Of a DNA stretch of 64,000 nt, positions 61,340 to 64,000 are shown in pieces; within the stretch, counting starts at the first letter, position 1; every line of letters starts with the position of its first letter. The notes beneath the pieces were generated by a model. That model was not told where the DNA came from and made no database searches. It saw nothing but the letters and a program-made list of their open reading frames with translations. The translations under genes were made by a program, and so were the position numbers. This DNA comes from Xestospongia bergquistia (taxonomy: Eukaryota; Porifera; Demospongiae; Haplosclerida; Petrosiidae). The stretch is from NCBI GenBank assembly GCA_963965975.1, contig OZ014411.1:24783249-24847248 (forward strand), given 5' to 3'.

Positions 61340-62860
61340 CTATTCACATATCAATAATGGTAGAATAACAACACTGTAGGATAGTGAGGTAGTTGTTAAA
61401 AGGACAGCTGACATAATCCAGTAACTTGGGACTGTCGTCAGTACCATACCTATAACTAAGGGTTAAAATTAATATTAACTATACATTAATATAATACTAA
61501 CTATGACTTTCCATTACTATAAAACTGTATGTCTCTATTATAATGCAGTTGCCTCATCCTCCTATTATTATGGTATAGTACAGATCTATATTAACAATAG
61601 GTGGGGCAATATCTGTGATGACTCCTATTACAGTCAATATGAAGCTGATGTCATTTGTCATCAGTTAGGATATACTGGAGCCTCTAATTTTTAATCAAAA
61701 ATTGATATAATAAATGACCAACAGATAAACATGTACCTATTGGAGATTTGTACCTATTAGAGTCTCTAGTGACATTAATAGTATAGCGTGCATTAAAAGC
61801 TAAAAATAGTAAATTTTCAATAGATGACATATTATTTATTAGAGCTAACTACACTACATTCAATAGTCACATCATTAGTATGACTACAACCTGTATTATC
61901 AGTACTTGAACAAGTATTACTGTCAACAAAACAAGGAGTCTGATTATGAACTGATCATATTGGAGATACAGATTGGTTTAGATCAACTTCCAGGTCTAAA
62001 AAGTAAGTAGTCTCACTACTATACCAACAAAAATAATTATATCTCACATTGTCAGTTGGTTATAGTTTGAGTACCAAGTATATACCAGTTGCTTACATAA
62101 GCAGAACTAAATCCATTATCACGTATTTTTCCCCATACAGTAGACCTCCACATTTCCTTGATTACAAAAACTACCTTCCTGGAGATGTATCATACCTGGG
62201 TAAGCATTATTGTTCCAGATCCTTGTAGTATCTGTAAAAATATGTTACATGAAAAATAATATTATCACTATTTATCATTAATTGCTCACAGTAATATACA
62301 GTAGCATCATAATAGTTACAACTACATCCACTATGTATGTTGAGTAGGAACATTGTAAGATAGTGAGGTAATCGTTGTTATCACAAAAAACACGATTTAG
62401 TAACATGGAGTTATAGTCATTGCCATAGCTAGTCATGATAGATATTAACATATTTTTACTTTGGAAATTTCACTTCACTAATCCAGCTCTAGAGTAACTA
62501 GAGGCTCCAATATATCTTAACTGATGACAGATGACATCAGCTTCATATAGATTATAGTAAGAATCATCACAGATATTACCCCACTGTCCATTATACTGTA
62601 TCTGTACAATACCGTAGTAATAGGATGATGGGGTGATTCCATTACGATAAATGGCAATAGCGCCATCACTCACAACTATACACATGTGAAAATTTAAAAA
62701 TTATGAAATGTTATCGTATTCTTACTACAAACAACTCAGCATCCTTATTATGACCACAATTGGATGATTCAATACTGTCATGAGAACAAGAGAAGATGGA
62801 CACTTCATTACCAGTACATTGAACATCATCTAATAGTATTGAGCCACTCCCTTAAAAGTT
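61340..62860. pseudogene. SRCR-domain debris in both orientations
   Basis: Pieces found: plus 61540-61694 (SYYYGIVQIYINNRWGNICD, YEADVICHQLGYTGAS then stop); minus 62685-62470 (same domain half, WGNICDDSYY, YEADVICHQLRY); minus about 62215-62060 (GNVEVY then frameshift, GKIRDNGFSSAY); minus about 61985-61850 (PCFVDSNTCSS … HTNDVTIEC); minus about 62853-62725 ([20 protein letters not shown], lacking its final Cys). 61345-61445 and 62310-62440 are duplicate non-coding stretches. Together these look like an inverted, decayed SRCR receptor gene related to the intact one. Confidence 0.65.
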
Positions 62861-62869
62861 ACTATACAA

Positions 62870-63460
62870 TTGATATTTTAAATAGTACTAAATAAATGTT
62901 TCAGTGTATAAATGTCTTATTATAATACTTTAGCATTCAATATCAAATATGTAAAAAAAATCATAATCCATACATTATACCACAAAACCTTTAAAACTAG
63001 CTACAGCAAAACTTTGCAAGTCATTAGAAAACTTGGTGCAAAATGTAGCAAGAAGTTATGTTTATTCAACTTTATTGCATCAGATACTTAGAGAGGTCGA
63101 GAGCAGACATCCATACTACTTTATATATAATTAGACATATGAGCTGTAATATTTTAATCTATATGTAGATTGTCTATATACTATACTTCAAAATATATAG
63201 ACACCAGTTTGAGATAGTCTTCATCACACACAAGTGACTTTTTTAGAATGAAAACAGAGCCCTACTGATTTTTAAAGGTCAAAAAATATGTTACTAAAAT
63301 TTTAAGTTGTTGATATATCATCTCTTGTTACTGAAGACAAAATAAGTAAAACTATTCAAAAGTTAATAGGTTTGATCATTAATATTGACAAAATATATTT
63401 TTAATAGGTAAATAATAATAAGTGTGTTCTTTGGTCAATTTGCTTCTGTAACTTCAATAG
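62870..63460. other. 3' flank of the beta-trefoil gene, duplicated
   Basis: 63076-63460 matches 56170-56515. No gene otherwise. Confidence 0.6.
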
Positions 63461-63862
63461 TTAACGAGTTGCCCATTGTTGAGATTGAATTGGACGTCCA
63501 GAATGATCGTTTTTCTTATGGCTAATAAAAAGTGTGCCTTGTTTATATCCATGACCAGCTTCTAGTACAACATTATTATAATCAGATACAATCCGTCCAT
63601 GTTCAAACTTAAATCTTTGTCCACTGACACAAGACCCTTTCCTTCCTAATTTAGCATACAACCCACCACGATCTTCTGCCAACGTAATCACAAGGTTGCT
63701 ATTATCAACGTGTTCAATATGATAAAAGCCATGTCGCTCATCAGTGCAACGCCATTGAGATCTTGTGTTACTAGTCAGTATGATTAAATTCCCTTCACGG
63801 ACGTCAATGTCAACATCTAGATGTCCTACATCATAATAGAGACTAAAGATCTCAATTTCCAT
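63461..63862 (-). CDS. Single ricin-type beta-trefoil (QxW)3 domain protein
   Basis: 133-aa ORF with three repeat blocks each ending in a Q-x-W/F-type motif (NTRSQWRC, VSGQRFKFE, IQSQQWATR) and typical strands such as GRIVSDYNNVVLEAGHGYKQ and SNLVITLAEDRGGLY. This is the pattern of ricin-type beta-trefoil carbohydrate-binding domains. The family name denotes the fold only; no enzymatic toxin chain is present. There is no signal peptide at this ATG. The bases before it (tttgcagaATG) form a good 3' splice site, so an upstream exon may lie beyond 63870 and add an N-terminus. A partial copy of its 3' end sits at 56517-56665. Confidence 0.6.
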   Translation of the reverse strand: MEIEIFSLYYDVGHLDVDIDVREGNLIILTSNTRSQWRCTDERHGFYHIEHVDNSNLVITLAEDRGGLYAKLGRKGSCVSGQRFKFEHGRIVSDYNNVVLEAGHGYKQGTLFISHKKNDHSGRPIQSQQWATR

Positions 63863-64000
63863 TCTGCAAATAGAGTATGCACAATACCTCTCAACAGTGT
63901 TTTCATCAGACTGTCTATTATTTATAGTACTTTAAGAAATGAGGAAATGTTAATTCACATGTATTAAGACATGTTGTAAACATTCTTGAAAAGCTAGATG
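63863..64000. other. Window end, possible upstream intron
   Basis: No ORF. If the acceptor at about 63865 is used, this is intron sequence of the beta-trefoil gene. Confidence 0.3.

Noticed and set aside
63461-63862. Possible toxin reading because of the ricin-type fold
   Set aside because: Only the carbohydrate-binding beta-trefoil is present; no catalytic chain or toxin neighbour exists.

Overview
The window is AT-rich eukaryotic DNA, and its gene content points to a sponge (most likely a demosponge; Amphimedon-like is my inference). The reasons are a short-chain collagen C4-type (spongin-related) gene pair, SRCR receptors, a death-domain adapter, a tandem family of POT/SLC15-like transporters, very short GT-AG introns (about 44-90 nt) and a mitochondrial COX17. 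No rRNA, tRNA, CRISPR array or bacterial operon was seen.

Layout. (1) 0-37 kb holds a cluster of intronless 12-TM POT/SLC15-like transporters. Five near full-length copies are present (1.1-2.8, 15.9-17.6, 23.2-24.9, 28.4-30.1 and 35.1-36.6 kb), plus at least three C-terminal fragments. Only the plus-strand copy at 28.4 kb is undamaged; the others carry one premature stop, two single-base frameshifts and one 3' truncation. (2) Interleaved are a multi-ubiquitin-like-domain gene (8.8-13.2 kb) split by a complete hAT-type DNA transposon (9733-12914, 5-bp target duplication), its decayed copies (5.9, 18.5 and 38.4 kb), a dead Ty3/gypsy element (6.0-8.1 kb), COX17 (20.2 kb), and SRCR remnants (14.5 and 21.4-22.9 kb). 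(3) 40.4-46.65 kb carries an 11-exon gene that I reassembled by splice phase: an N-terminal death domain, a central sponge-type region, duplicated proline-rich exons and a C-terminal SH2 domain (659 aa). A decayed paralogue of its 3' half lies at 32.5-34.0 kb. (4) 46.8-55.2 kb is a tandem segmental duplication holding two short-chain collagen C4-like genes embedded in a ~0.5-0.7 kb repeat family. The upstream gene keeps its signal-peptide exon and the downstream copy has lost it. (5) 57.4-60.6 kb is an 8-exon, minus-strand, single-pass receptor with three SRCR domains and a cytoplasmic tail with two PPxY motifs. It is followed by SRCR debris (61.3-62.9 kb) and a single ricin-type beta-trefoil gene (63.5-63.9 kb).

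The functional theme is surface recognition and signalling (SRCR receptor, beta-trefoil protein, secreted collagen, death-domain/SH2 adapter) in a duplication-rich, transposon-rich neighbourhood. There is no direct evidence that these genes work as one pathway. The most notable candidate is the death-domain plus SH2 fusion. All exon joins are inferred from GT/AG sites and reading-frame phase and need RNA support.
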